DNA from: JAXGQD01 sp040766665
GTDB lineage: Bacteria; Bacillota; Clostridia; Saccharofermentanales; Fastidiosipilaceae
Direction of reading: 5' to 3'
Assembly (NCBI GenBank): GCA_040766665.1
Contig: JAXGQD010000003.1
Location: forward strand, 231,330-295,329
DNA: 64,000 bases
Numbering within the stretch: position 1 is the stretch's first letter; each line of letters begins with the position of its first letter. Shown piece after piece: positions 16,525 through 24,583 of the stretch. Below the pieces are notes generated by a model, which worked only from the letters and a program-made list of their open reading frames with translations, did no database searches and was not told the DNA's origin. The translations under genes were made by a program, and so were the position numbers.

Positions 16525-18217
16525 GACTAACGACATCCTTGATTTGGCTTAAGACGGTTTTGGTTTCAGCAGTCGTCTCGCCCAATAGCAAAGCAATTTC
16601 CTGGACGGTCCGCATCTGCTTTTGGATGACCTTATCCGCTAAGGCAATGGTACGCAAACCGGTGTCCAGCTTTTCTCGTTCGATGGCCACATCCTGCGAA
16701 ATGTCGCGAAACAAAGCCAGAAAAACATGGAAATCAGGATCATAGACCATGGTTTGGATGGCGGTGAGCTCTATTTCCGGAAAAGTGACCCGCTGCTCCA
16801 GAAAAACTTCGCCGCTTTCCAACATGTCGTAGAAAGGGGTCGGATCCAGCAGCTTGACGATATGTTGACCGATGTAGTCCTCCTGTTTCGTGAGATGAAA
16901 AAGATGCAGGAACGTTCGATTCAGTTCCTGAATTTCCAAGTGTTCATTGAGCAGCAGGAGACCGTTGGGAGAGGAATCCATCAAATGGAGTGAGAGCTTT
17001 TCGGCACGCTCTTTTAAAAAGGGCAAACACATCGACAAATCGGCCTTACCCCGTGCGACCGCCTTGGCTTTACCGCGACAGCTGTCATAACCGCAGCTGC
17101 TGCAGTTGAGCTCGTCTTCAGGTTTCAGCTTGCCCATTTTCTTTAGAATCTCGGTGATGGTTTGTTCGTCGACAGGCTCGGGATCCGGGCGCCGTTGTGA
17201 AAATGATTTACGCACTTGCTCAGGCGCCAGTTCAGCGATGGCGAGGTGACTTTTGCCGGCAAAATGCTCCACCGCCTGCCGCGCCGCCAAAGGCGTCGTA
17301 CAAAGCCGGTTCATCGACGGACCACCCACACAACTCCCCACACAGGCCGACATCTCGATAAAGCAGCCCTGCAAGTCCCCTCTTTGTATTTCCTGCAAAG
17401 CCTTAATGCATTCATCCACACCATCTATCGCCAAATAGGTGTAGCCTTGGGCTTCGCAGTCCATCGATTTCAGGATACCGCCGGGAATCGGAAAGAGACG
17501 CGCCTTGCCCTCCGCCGCATCGTCCTGCTCCTCAGGAATCGGAATCTTTTCCTCCTGCAACCACTGCGCCAACTCTTCAAAAGTGAGCACGCAATCCACG
17601 ATATCCGGATAGTAATCGGCTTCTTCCTTCTTCGAAATACAGGGACCGATGAATACGACTTTCGCTTGGGGATAGGCGGCTTTGATCTGCAGCGCATGCG
17701 TCTGCATGGGTGAGAGAAAAGGCGCCAGATGTCCCGTCAGCTCCGGAAAATACTTCTCCACCAGCACGTTGACCGTATGGCAGCAGGTCGAAATGTAAAC
17801 CGCTTTTTCAGTCGTCTCTTCCAGCAGTCGTTCGTATTCCGCCTGAATCTGCGTCGCCCCCACCGCCGTCTCCTCCACACCGGCAAAACCCAGCTGCTGC
17901 AAAGCATAACTGATCCCCTTGAAAGTGACTTTCGGCTGATTGGCGATGAACGAAGGAGCAAGACTCACAAAAACCGGCTCAGAACCTGCCAAGAGCGCTT
18001 TAGCAAGCGGCACGTCGTCTCGCGTGTCTTTTGCCTTCTGCGGACACACGACAAAACATTTCCCACACAGAATGCAGTCTTCCGGCAAAATCTGCGCCTG
18101 CTTCCCATCGAAAGCAATCGACTTCACCGGGCAGCTGCGAATGCACTTATAGCAGTTCTTGCAGTTGGCTTCCTTCATACGTAAATAATCACTTGTTGCG
18201 GTATAGGACATGGGCAC
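16517..18217 (-). CDS. putative sensory [FeFe] hydrogenase-like protein with PAS domain
   Basis: A 566-residue multidomain protein. Residues ~15-65 hold a 2x[4Fe-4S] ferredoxin (CKNCYKCIRSCP, CILCGKCFVVCP). A shortened H-cluster domain follows, with the three motifs changed but keeping cysteines: STCCHTV for TSCCPSW, IGPCISKKEEA for MPCxxKxxE, and EMSACVGSCVGGPS for the last loop. Next come an extra [4Fe-4S] motif (CSSCGYDSC...C) and a PAS domain (DSSPNGLLLLNEHLEIQELN). This matches group C-type (sensory) [FeFe] hydrogenases, not catalytic ones. The start is either GTG 18217 (AGGAG five bases upstream) or ATG 18211. It is followed by and coupled to the phosphatase gene. Confidence 0.88.
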   Translation of the reverse strand: MPMSYTATSDYLRMKEANCKNCYKCIRSCPVKSIAFDGKQAQILPEDCILCGKCFVVCPQKAKDTRDDVPLAKALLAGSEPVFVSLAPSFIANQPKVTFKGISYALQQLGFAGVEETAVGATQIQAEYERLLEETTEKAVYISTCCHTVNVLVEKYFPELTGHLAPFLSPMQTHALQIKAAYPQAKVVFIGPCISKKEEADYYPDIVDCVLTFEELAQWLQEEKIPIPEEQDDAAEGKARLFPIPGGILKSMDCEAQGYTYLAIDGVDECIKALQEIQRGDLQGCFIEMSACVGSCVGGPSMNRLCTTPLAARQAVEHFAGKSHLAIAELAPEQVRKSFSQRRPDPEPVDEQTITEILKKMGKLKPEDELNCSSCGYDSCRGKAKAVARGKADLSMCLPFLKERAEKLSLHLMDSSPNGLLLLNEHLEIQELNRTFLHLFHLTKQEDYIGQHIVKLLDPTPFYDMLESGEVFLEQRVTFPEIELTAIQTMVYDPDFHVFLALFRDISQDVAIEREKLDTGLRTIALADKVIQKQMRTVQEIALLLGETTAETKTVLSQIKDVVSHE

Positions 18218-18527
18218 ACCTGCTCCTTTTATGATAATCGATAATTATTTATTATGTGGCAAAACCCAGCATCCCGCTGTGATAGGCATCACTAATGGGA
18301 AGAACTTGCGATCTTGTTCAACCTATGAGCATTAAAGCGAGTCCAGCGTGTACAATTGATAGGGAGTCAGTGCTTTAGAAGTTTATTAAAGCCACTTTGA
18401 ATATTGAAAAAATTAGGAGATGCTTGCGCTTTTCGTTCATTGGTTTTTTCAAAAGTATGAAATAGAGAAAACCGATTCTTGCTGAGTTTCACCTCCGCTG
18501 AACTGTTGGGCGAGCAGAAAGAAGCAT
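18218..18527. other. intergenic region between divergent genes
   Basis: About 310 bases upstream of both the H-cluster sensor (minus) and the oxidoreductase (plus). It has an AT-rich stretch with ATAATCGATAATTAT near 18230-18250 that could hold the minus-strand promoter. I found no clean Rex or CtsR site and no clear ribosome binding site before 18528. Confidence 0.5.
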
Positions 18528-19481
18528 ATGAAAAAACTACGTTATGGCATCGTCAGTACCGCAGAAATCACCGCGCGGATGATCGGTGCAATTCAAGCGA
18601 CTTCGCATTCCGAAGTGGTGGCGATTTCCTCACGCAGTCTGGATAAGGCGCAGGCTCATGCAGAACGCTTTGGCATCCCTAAAGCCTATGCGAGCGAAGC
18701 AGACATGTTTAAGGATCCGGATGTGGATATCGCCTATATCGCTTTACCCAATGTGATGCATTACACTGCAACTAAATCCGCTTTGATGCATGGCAAACAT
18801 GTTCTCTGCGAAAAACCTTTCGTCTTACATGCGGCGGAGGCGGAGGAGCTTTTTGCCCTGGCAAATGACCGCCACCTCTTTCTTATGGAAGCACAGAAAT
18901 CCGTCTTTTTGCCCAGCAGTCTCTTCATAAAGGATGCGATTGCGGATGGGCGTTTTGGCCGCCTGAATCGTATCAGCCTAGAGTCTCAGTTCCACGGGCG
19001 TCTGCCGCAGGGACACTGGATGAGCGAACCGGATCAAGGCGGGGCTTTGATTCCTTCGGCTTCGTATAGTCTGGAACTCCTGTCCTTTTTACTCGACGGG
19101 CAAGCAGAGCGCACGGATTACCTCATCCATCGCGACGAGCGGGGGATGGTGGACGAGGTACTTTTTCAGATGCAGTATCCGGGGGAGGTTTTGGCGCAGG
19201 CCAGTGTCAGTACGCGGACACCGGCCGAAAATGTGTCGCGTTTTTATTTTGCCACTGCCCAAGTGGATATTCCTCATCACTGGAAGGCGCGTGAGCTGAC
19301 GATAAGGCACTGGCCGAGTGGAGAGACAGAGCGCATCGAGTTTCCGGTTGAATTTGAAATGGTTTATGAAGTCGACCATGTCTATGAGTGCATTGCTGCG
19401 GGGTTGTATAGCTCACCCGTCATGACGCCGGAACGCACCTTGGCTTGTGTGGCTCTTGTGGAGGAGATTCAGGCGAGTTGA
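18528..19481 (+). CDS. Gfo/Idh/MocA-family NAD(P)-dependent oxidoreductase
   Basis: A 317-residue dehydrogenase with an N-terminal Rossmann fold (GIVSTAEITARMIGAI) and the family signature GKHVLCEKPFVLHAAEAEELF near 88-108. The C-terminal half is the alpha/beta substrate domain of the family, whose members act on sugars, inositols or dihydrodiols. The substrate cannot be read from sequence. It stands alone between two gene-free stretches. The conventional glycine-rich loop is changed (GxVSTA), as in several family members. Confidence 0.87.
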   Translation: MKKLRYGIVSTAEITARMIGAIQATSHSEVVAISSRSLDKAQAHAERFGIPKAYASEADMFKDPDVDIAYIALPNVMHYTATKSALMHGKHVLCEKPFVLHAAEAEELFALANDRHLFLMEAQKSVFLPSSLFIKDAIADGRFGRLNRISLESQFHGRLPQGHWMSEPDQGGALIPSASYSLELLSFLLDGQAERTDYLIHRDERGMVDEVLFQMQYPGEVLAQASVSTRTPAENVSRFYFATAQVDIPHHWKARELTIRHWPSGETERIEFPVEFEMVYEVDHVYECIAAGLYSSPVMTPERTLACVALVEEIQAS

Positions 19482-19883
19482 GCTGAGCGTTGATTTGCAC
19501 AGGCGGTTTTCTGAGGTGTTTTCTGAGTTGTTTTCGGAGGATTCTTCTGAGCTGTTTTCGGAGCTTTTTTCTGGCAAAAATTTCGGCTGTGCATTAGCGA
19601 ACTCTAATATTGCCGTGGTTTTGCGCGCCGGAACGGCTGTTTTTAGTCAATAATTGCGGGCGTGCATTAGAACTTTCTAATGCTTTGCCGCACAGCTGTC
19701 ATTTTTGACCGAAAAACCCGCCTATCAGCGAGTGCTGACCCGCAAGATGAGAAAAAATCCCACACAGCCGCAATTTTTGCCGGATTGTAATCGAACTCAA
19801 GCGGAGTCGCAACCATCCAGGCGATACGACGAATCGAACTAAAGCGGAGTCGCATCCAGCCCAAGTTTGCGCGACGATTCAAT
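19482..19883. repeat. gene-free stretch with short direct and inverted repeats
   Basis: No supported gene. From 19505 to 19572 TTTTCTGAG/TTTTCGGAG-type units repeat about five times. GCATTAGA-ACTT-TCTAATGC-like inverted repeats occur around 19590-19680. Two GCGGAGTCGC...GCGACGATT units (about 19801-19880) belong to the dispersed palindromic family seen at 3.8, 22.4 and 30.0 kb. Confidence 0.65.
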
Positions 19884-19923
19884 AAAAGAGCGGCGGCACT
19901 TGACCATACCACCGCTCTTTAAA
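19884..19923 (-). terminator. terminator of hppA
   Basis: On the minus strand AAAGAGCGGTGG pairs with CCGCCGCTCTTTT across a ~12-base loop, immediately downstream of the pyrophosphatase stop. Confidence 0.85.
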
Positions 19924-19947
19924 ATAATAATCAACTGTTAAATGAAA

Positions 19948-21993
19948 TCAGCCCAGCAGTGAGAACATGGCGAAAAGCCCGGCGCACATGGATGAAACCA
20001 ATGAAACAACCGTAATCTGGGTGTTGATTGAAGGTCCGGCTGTGTCTTTAAAGGGATCGCCGACCGTATCGCCGATTACACCGGCCTTGTGCGCATCTGA
20101 ACCTTTACCGCCAAAGTGGCCGGATTCGATGTACTTTTTCGCATTGTCCCACATACCACCGGAGTTGGACATGAGCAGGGCCAGAAGTATACCGCTCATG
20201 ATGTTTCCTGCCAGGAAACCGCCGATGGCCTGAACACCACCGATAAAGCCCACGGCCAAAGTTGCGACGATGGCCATGACACCTGCGGGTAAGAGTTCTT
20301 TCAAAGCACCGAGCGTGGCGATGTCGATACAACGGTTGTAATCAGGTGAAACCCCTTCTTTGCCTTCTTTCAAGCCGGGAATCTCATCAAACTGACGATG
20401 AATTTCCGAAACCATACGGGTGGCGTTGCGGTCCACACCCATCATCAACATGGCGGAGAAGACGGCGGGGACAGCGACACCGATGATCATACCGAAGAAG
20501 ACCAGTGGATCAAGAATGGCAAAATCCGAGTTTTTCCCAAGCCCAGCCAGGATTTCCTGGTAAGCCGCGAGCAGTGCGATGACCGTCAGACCGGCCGCAC
20601 CGATGGAGAAGCCTTTGGTGATGGCTTTGGCGGTGTTGCCCGCCGAGTCGAGTTGGTCGGTGATTTCCAGAACGTCATCGCCGAGATTGCCCATTTCGGC
20701 CAAGCCGCGGGCATTGTCCACGATGGGACCATAGGCGTCGTTGGAGGTGATCATACCGACAATGGAAAGCATACCGACCGCAGAGAGCGCGATGCCGTAG
20801 AGGGCGTAACCCGGGCCGAGCGGGGCGGTGAGCATGTAGGATGCAAGGGCTGCTGCGCCGATGCCGATGAGGGCGGGGAAGACGGAGAGCAGGCCGTAGG
20901 AGAAGCCGGAGATGATGGTGAAGGCCGGGCCGCTTTGGCTGGCTTTTGCCACATGTATGACGGGCTTGCCTTCGTCCGAAGTGAAGAGCTCCGAGGTGAA
21001 ACCAATAATGGTACCGGCTGCGAGACCGACCATAGCCGCGCCCCAGAGACGTATTTCGAAATTGAAGAGTAAGGTGGCAATTAGGGTCAGCACGAAGAAC
21101 ACAGCAGTGGTCAGATAGGTGCCGCGGTTCAGGGCTTTACCGGGATGATGGCCTTCCTTAACGCTTGAGGTGAGCACACCTATAATCGAGGAGAGTAGAC
21201 CCAAAGCGCCGAGACAGAATACAAAGTCGATTTGTTTGAGAGGATAGGCGAGGATAATGGCTGCCGCTATTGAAGCAATATTGGAGTCGAAGAGGTCAGC
21301 GCCCATGCCCGCGACATCACCGACATTGTCACCGACGTTATCGGCGATGACCGCAGGGTTGCGGGGATCATCTTCGGGGATGCCCAATTCCACTTTACCG
21401 GTGAGGTCCGCAGCGATGTCAGCGGTCTTGGTAAAGATACCACCACCCGCTTTGGCAAAAAGCGCAAGTGAGCTGGCACCGAAACTAAAAGTCAAGATGA
21501 TATCCGGCTTATCCGGAAAGAGCAGATAGAGCAAAGCAGCACCGAACAAACCTGTACCCACAACGGCCATACCCATGACCGCACCGCCACGGAAACCTGC
21601 CATATAGGATTTTGAGAGGCCTTCCTTAGCTGCTGAAGCGGCCTTGACGTTGGCGATGGTGGCGATGCTCATGCCCAAGATGCCGGCCAAGCCGGAGAGC
21701 ACGGCGCCAGAGATGTAAACGACGGCCATCAGCACATTGTGCAGGATGTCCTGGCTTTGCCAGATGGGTGGGAAGAAAAGGAATATTAATACCGCAACCA
21801 CAGCGATGAATTTTGCCAGTATTTTATATTCCGTCCGCAGAAATGAAAAAGCGCCTGCGCGAATGAGTTTGCCCCAATGCGAAATGCTGCCTTCCGCTGT
21901 TTTCATGTTTTTAACGTACTGATAGAAATATGCCGCCACAGCAAATGACAAGAGTGACACGGCGATGGCGATGAGCGACCAAAGATACCACAT
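19948..21993 (-). CDS. hppA: membrane-bound proton-translocating pyrophosphatase
   Basis: Couples hydrolysis of pyrophosphate to ion transport across the membrane. The protein (~681 residues, about 16 membrane segments) has the catalytic motifs GGGIFTKTADIAADLTGK, DNVGDNVGDVAGMGADLFD and a C-terminal SGGMWDNAKKYIE...DTVGDPFKDTAGPS. The segment GNTAKAITKGFSIG has Lys where K+-dependent enzymes have Ala, which points to the K+-independent, H+-pumping subclass. I choose the ATG at 21993, preceded by GGGAGG. The longer GTG reading from 22029 is less likely. It is a single-gene unit with its own terminator. Confidence 0.96.
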   Translation of the reverse strand: MWYLWSLIAIAVSLLSFAVAAYFYQYVKNMKTAEGSISHWGKLIRAGAFSFLRTEYKILAKFIAVVAVLIFLFFPPIWQSQDILHNVLMAVVYISGAVLSGLAGILGMSIATIANVKAASAAKEGLSKSYMAGFRGGAVMGMAVVGTGLFGAALLYLLFPDKPDIILTFSFGASSLALFAKAGGGIFTKTADIAADLTGKVELGIPEDDPRNPAVIADNVGDNVGDVAGMGADLFDSNIASIAAAIILAYPLKQIDFVFCLGALGLLSSIIGVLTSSVKEGHHPGKALNRGTYLTTAVFFVLTLIATLLFNFEIRLWGAAMVGLAAGTIIGFTSELFTSDEGKPVIHVAKASQSGPAFTIISGFSYGLLSVFPALIGIGAAALASYMLTAPLGPGYALYGIALSAVGMLSIVGMITSNDAYGPIVDNARGLAEMGNLGDDVLEITDQLDSAGNTAKAITKGFSIGAAGLTVIALLAAYQEILAGLGKNSDFAILDPLVFFGMIIGVAVPAVFSAMLMMGVDRNATRMVSEIHRQFDEIPGLKEGKEGVSPDYNRCIDIATLGALKELLPAGVMAIVATLAVGFIGGVQAIGGFLAGNIMSGILLALLMSNSGGMWDNAKKYIESGHFGGKGSDAHKAGVIGDTVGDPFKDTAGPSINTQITVVSLVSSMCAGLFAMFSLLG

Positions 21994-22176
21994 AGTGAAC
22001 CTCCCGACGGTGAAAAAGCTGTATGGCACCTATTGTAGCACTCTTGCGGGCATGCAAGGGGGGGATTTCAGCGCAATTTCGGAGTAGCTTTTGAGGCTGG
22101 GGTTGACTTGTGGAGTCGTCGCGTCAGGTGGCGCCGTCGTGTCTGGTGGTGGCGACGTGGATGGCGGTGGGTTTGG

Positions 22177-22375
22177 TGCCAATATTTACGGGGATGTGGT
22201 TGGGAGCGCGGGTAGAGGGCTTCTGAACGAGTTAAAAGGCTGTTTTCAGCCCACTTTTTACAGGAATGTGGGAGCTGAGACCACACAGTCGTCAAAAGTG
22301 TCACAAAATCGTTTGTTTGACATGAGCAGAGACCCTAAAATTACTGAAATGACCACATCCCCGAAATTTTTGTCC
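22177..22375. mobile_element. ~200-bp MITE-like repeat, copy 1
   Basis: The ends carry inverted CGGGGATGTGGT (22189-22200) and ACCACATCCCCG (22352-22363). The interior is clearly related to 46322-46521, including AAAAGGCTGTTTTCAGCCCA and CCACACAGTCGTCAAAAGTG. Its left terminal repeat is more decayed than in the other copy. No ORF spans it. The 22030-22176 stretch before it is G/T-rich with GGTGG-type runs and no convincing gene. Confidence 0.75.
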
Positions 22376-22419
22376 ATTTTCAATTGATTTTCCAGGTTTG
22401 CCAGATTTCATAGGATAAA

Positions 22420-22579
22420 GCGGAGTCGCCGAAACCCGAGGGCGACGATTTGGATGTGGGCGGAGTCGCCAGATTCCGAGGGAGACGATTCGGATGTAAG
22501 CGTAGTCGCCAGAATCCGAGTGCAACGGATTGGATGTGGGCGGAGTTGCAGCCGGCCCAAGCTTAGCGACGATTCTATC
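22420..22579. repeat. 40-bp tandem repeat, four units
   Basis: Units begin GCGGAGTCGCC at 22420, 22460, 22500 and 22540, exactly 40 bases apart, each ending in a GACGATTxGGATGTGG-like segment. Each unit can pair GTCGC with GCGAC. The last unit resembles the dispersed form seen elsewhere (GCAGCC...AAGC...GCGACGATT). The array ends 12 bases before the glycosyltransferase stop codon. It is not a CRISPR array, because there are no unique spacers. Confidence 0.85.
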
Positions 22580-22591
22580 AAGCCAGCAGCC

Positions 22592-23854
22592 CTATTCGAG
22601 CGAGGTTTTATAATGCTTAATCGGTTTCCAGACGGTCGTTCGCGTAAACAAAGCACTCAGCTGTAGCACACCCCAAACCATGGCCACGATCGGATAAGTA
22701 AAAATCCCCTTGCGATAGCGTTTGAGCGACTTGCCTTCCAATTTGAGCAACAGACAAACCAGTAGCAGCATCACAAGATAGGCCAAAAGACTGGGAGCCA
22801 GTTTTGCCGCCAGACTGAGCAGGTTCGCGTCGAAATAGGGCAGATTAATGGAAAAACGCAGCAAGCCAAGCAAAGTGACCAGCGCGAAAACCGGAATTTG
22901 CAGTAGAAACCAAATTGTGTCGAGCCATTTCCACTGGCCTTTTGCTACACCGCTAAGCAAAGAGGGAAGCATCAGGCGCAAGGTTTGCGTTGTGCCGACG
23001 GACCAGCGCCAACGCTGACGCAGCATACTCGGCCAATCGGAGGTTTGCTCGTCGTAAAAGCGCGCCTCGCGGACCAGGACAGGCTGTTCGCCGCGCAGAA
23101 TCATTTGGATGGTGAACTCCGTGTCTTCGGTCAGGGTACTTGTGTGCCAGCCGCTCTCACGGATTAAGGAAAGGTCAAACATAAAACCGGTGCCGCTGAG
23201 GGAGGTGAGAGGTAGGCCGATTCTGCTTCGTCCTTGGTGGAGAAAGCGCGTTTGGTAGAGCCAGAAAATACTGTTGCAGGAGGAGATGCTTGAGCTTGAA
23301 GGGTTCTTGCTATCCCTGTAACCGACCGCGAGGCGGCGGCCGTTCTGGCGTTGACGATCCATGACCGCGAGAAAATCGGGATCTACCAGATTGTCGGCGT
23401 CGAAGATGATACAGGCATCGTAGCTTTTGCCATACTTGCGCAAAAAACGATTGAAGAACCATTCCAACGCGAATCCTTTGGTACATTTTGTGTCATCATA
23501 ACGCTCGTAGACGATGGCGCCTTTGCTGCGCGCCACCGCCGCAGTCTGATCCGTACAATTATCGGCAATCACAAAAACGTCGAAGCGCTCGCGGGGATAA
23601 TTTTGGGCCAAAAGGCTCTCCAAAAGGCCCGCGATGACAGCCTCCTCGTTGCGCGCCGAGATGACAATCGCAAAACGGCTGAGCGGCGTGAGCCGGGTAT
23701 CGCAGGAAATGCGTTGGCTTCCCCGCAGGGGTTTTAATCCGAGCAAAATCAGTAGAATTTGATAAGTAAAAGAAAGCGCAAGAATGCTCGTGCTGAATTT
23801 TGCCACGAAATCACTGATAGTAAAAAGGCCTTGTAAAAAATCCACGTCAAACAC
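22592..23854 (-). CDS. membrane glycosyltransferase, family 2
   Basis: A 420-residue processive-type GT2 enzyme. Residues 22-42 are a membrane helix. The catalytic domain has SARNEE near 66-71, the nucleotide-sugar motif FDADN at 151-155, TED at 242-244 and QRWRW at 280-284. Several C-terminal membrane helices follow. QxxRW marks it as cellulose/hyaluronan/chitin-synthase-like, so it probably makes or extends an extracytoplasmic polysaccharide from a UDP-sugar. The donor and product are unknown. The GTG start follows GGAAGAA. It is monocistronic. Confidence 0.9.
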   Translation of the reverse strand: MFDVDFLQGLFTISDFVAKFSTSILALSFTYQILLILLGLKPLRGSQRISCDTRLTPLSRFAIVISARNEEAVIAGLLESLLAQNYPRERFDVFVIADNCTDQTAAVARSKGAIVYERYDDTKCTKGFALEWFFNRFLRKYGKSYDACIIFDADNLVDPDFLAVMDRQRQNGRRLAVGYRDSKNPSSSSISSCNSIFWLYQTRFLHQGRSRIGLPLTSLSGTGFMFDLSLIRESGWHTSTLTEDTEFTIQMILRGEQPVLVREARFYDEQTSDWPSMLRQRWRWSVGTTQTLRLMLPSLLSGVAKGQWKWLDTIWFLLQIPVFALVTLLGLLRFSINLPYFDANLLSLAAKLAPSLLAYLVMLLLVCLLLKLEGKSLKRYRKGIFTYPIVAMVWGVLQLSALFTRTTVWKPIKHYKTSLE

Positions 23855-23948
23855 CTATTCTTCCTTTCTTGCCATGTTTATAAAACGGCAAAGCAAAGAA
23901 AAAATTAATTTTTGCTTAATTTCGTGGATTAGGGGGTGGGGCAGGACT

Positions 23949-24362
23949 CTAGCTTTGCATCGCGGCAAAATAATTCACCGCAGCTTCTGCAACTTCCGCA
24001 TCCTCCAACGCGGAGCCGCCACTGACGCCGATTCCACCGATGACGAGGTCATTATGGACCAGCGGCAAGCCACCTCCCAGGGTCACCAAACGACCCGCGT
24101 GGGTGGTATTCATACCAAACAAATCCCTGCCGGGCTGTACCAGCTCCCCGAATTGTGCTGTAGGCATACGCAGCGCCACAACCGTGAAAGCTTTGTTGAT
24201 GGCGATTTCCGTTGAGACAAGCAGCGCACCATCCATTTTGGCAAAAGCCAGCAAATCGCCATGCTCATCGGCCACCGCGACCACCATCTTGTGCCCGCGC
24301 TCCGCAGCCGCTTCCAAACAAGCGCTGAGCAGTTGTTGCGCCAAATCCAGATTCATCTTCAT
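23949..24362 (-). CDS. GlcG/HbpS-like (DUF336) protein
   Basis: A 137-residue single-domain protein of the GlcG/HbpS family. Signatures are VAVADEHGDLLAFAKMDGA, SxxxAxxKAFTAVALR-like INKAFTVVALRMPT, and GGGLPLVHNDLVIGGIGVSGG. Members bind heme or cobalamin-related ligands, or accompany glycolate and diol metabolism. No function is proven here. The ATG at 24362 is chosen because GAGGTG lies just upstream. A longer reading from 24440 has no such site. The class II aldolase lies divergently next door. Confidence 0.87.
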   Translation of the reverse strand: MKMNLDLAQQLLSACLEAAAERGHKMVVAVADEHGDLLAFAKMDGALLVSTEIAINKAFTVVALRMPTAQFGELVQPGRDLFGMNTTHAGRLVTLGGGLPLVHNDLVIGGIGVSGGSALEDAEVAEAAVNYFAAMQS

Positions 24363-24478
24363 CTTACGCACCTCAATACCCCGTACTTTGTTACTTTCTT
24401 GCAAGCTTGTTAGGTGTCTTTGTTGTGCCCATTTTAACACGCTTTTGAGCCAGACTTATTCTGCTTCAGCTGAATTGT

Positions 24479-24531
24479 TAGCGGAGTCGGTGCCAAGATT
24501 TTCGCCTAGCCAAAACAAATCTTGGCTATCC
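24479..24531. repeat. dispersed inverted-repeat element, copy 2
   Basis: Nearly identical to 1302-1355, with only a few substitutions. The CAAGATTT...AAATCTTG stem is conserved. This copy lacks the second outer arm. It lies just before a TATAAT box (24539-24544) of the class II aldolase gene. Confidence 0.7.
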
Positions 24532-24583
24532 CGTGCGCTATAATAGAGACACAGAGCGAAAGCGCTCAAGAGGAGGAAAAATT

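Noticed and set aside
15131..18527. Rex binding site ahead of the hydrogenase or sensor genes
   Set aside because: I looked for TTGTTAA-type inverted repeats in the 15131-15351 and 18218-18527 gaps and found only AT-rich sequence with no convincing match.
20398..21072. Long plus-strand ORF of 224 codons inside hppA
   Set aside because: It lies antisense to a clear, complete pyrophosphatase gene and its composition (His/Asp/Gly-rich) is that of a shadow frame. No ribosome binding site or known fold.
22420..22579. CRISPR array
   Set aside because: The 40-base units are contiguous and diverged, with no constant repeat separated by unique spacers, and no cas genes are present.
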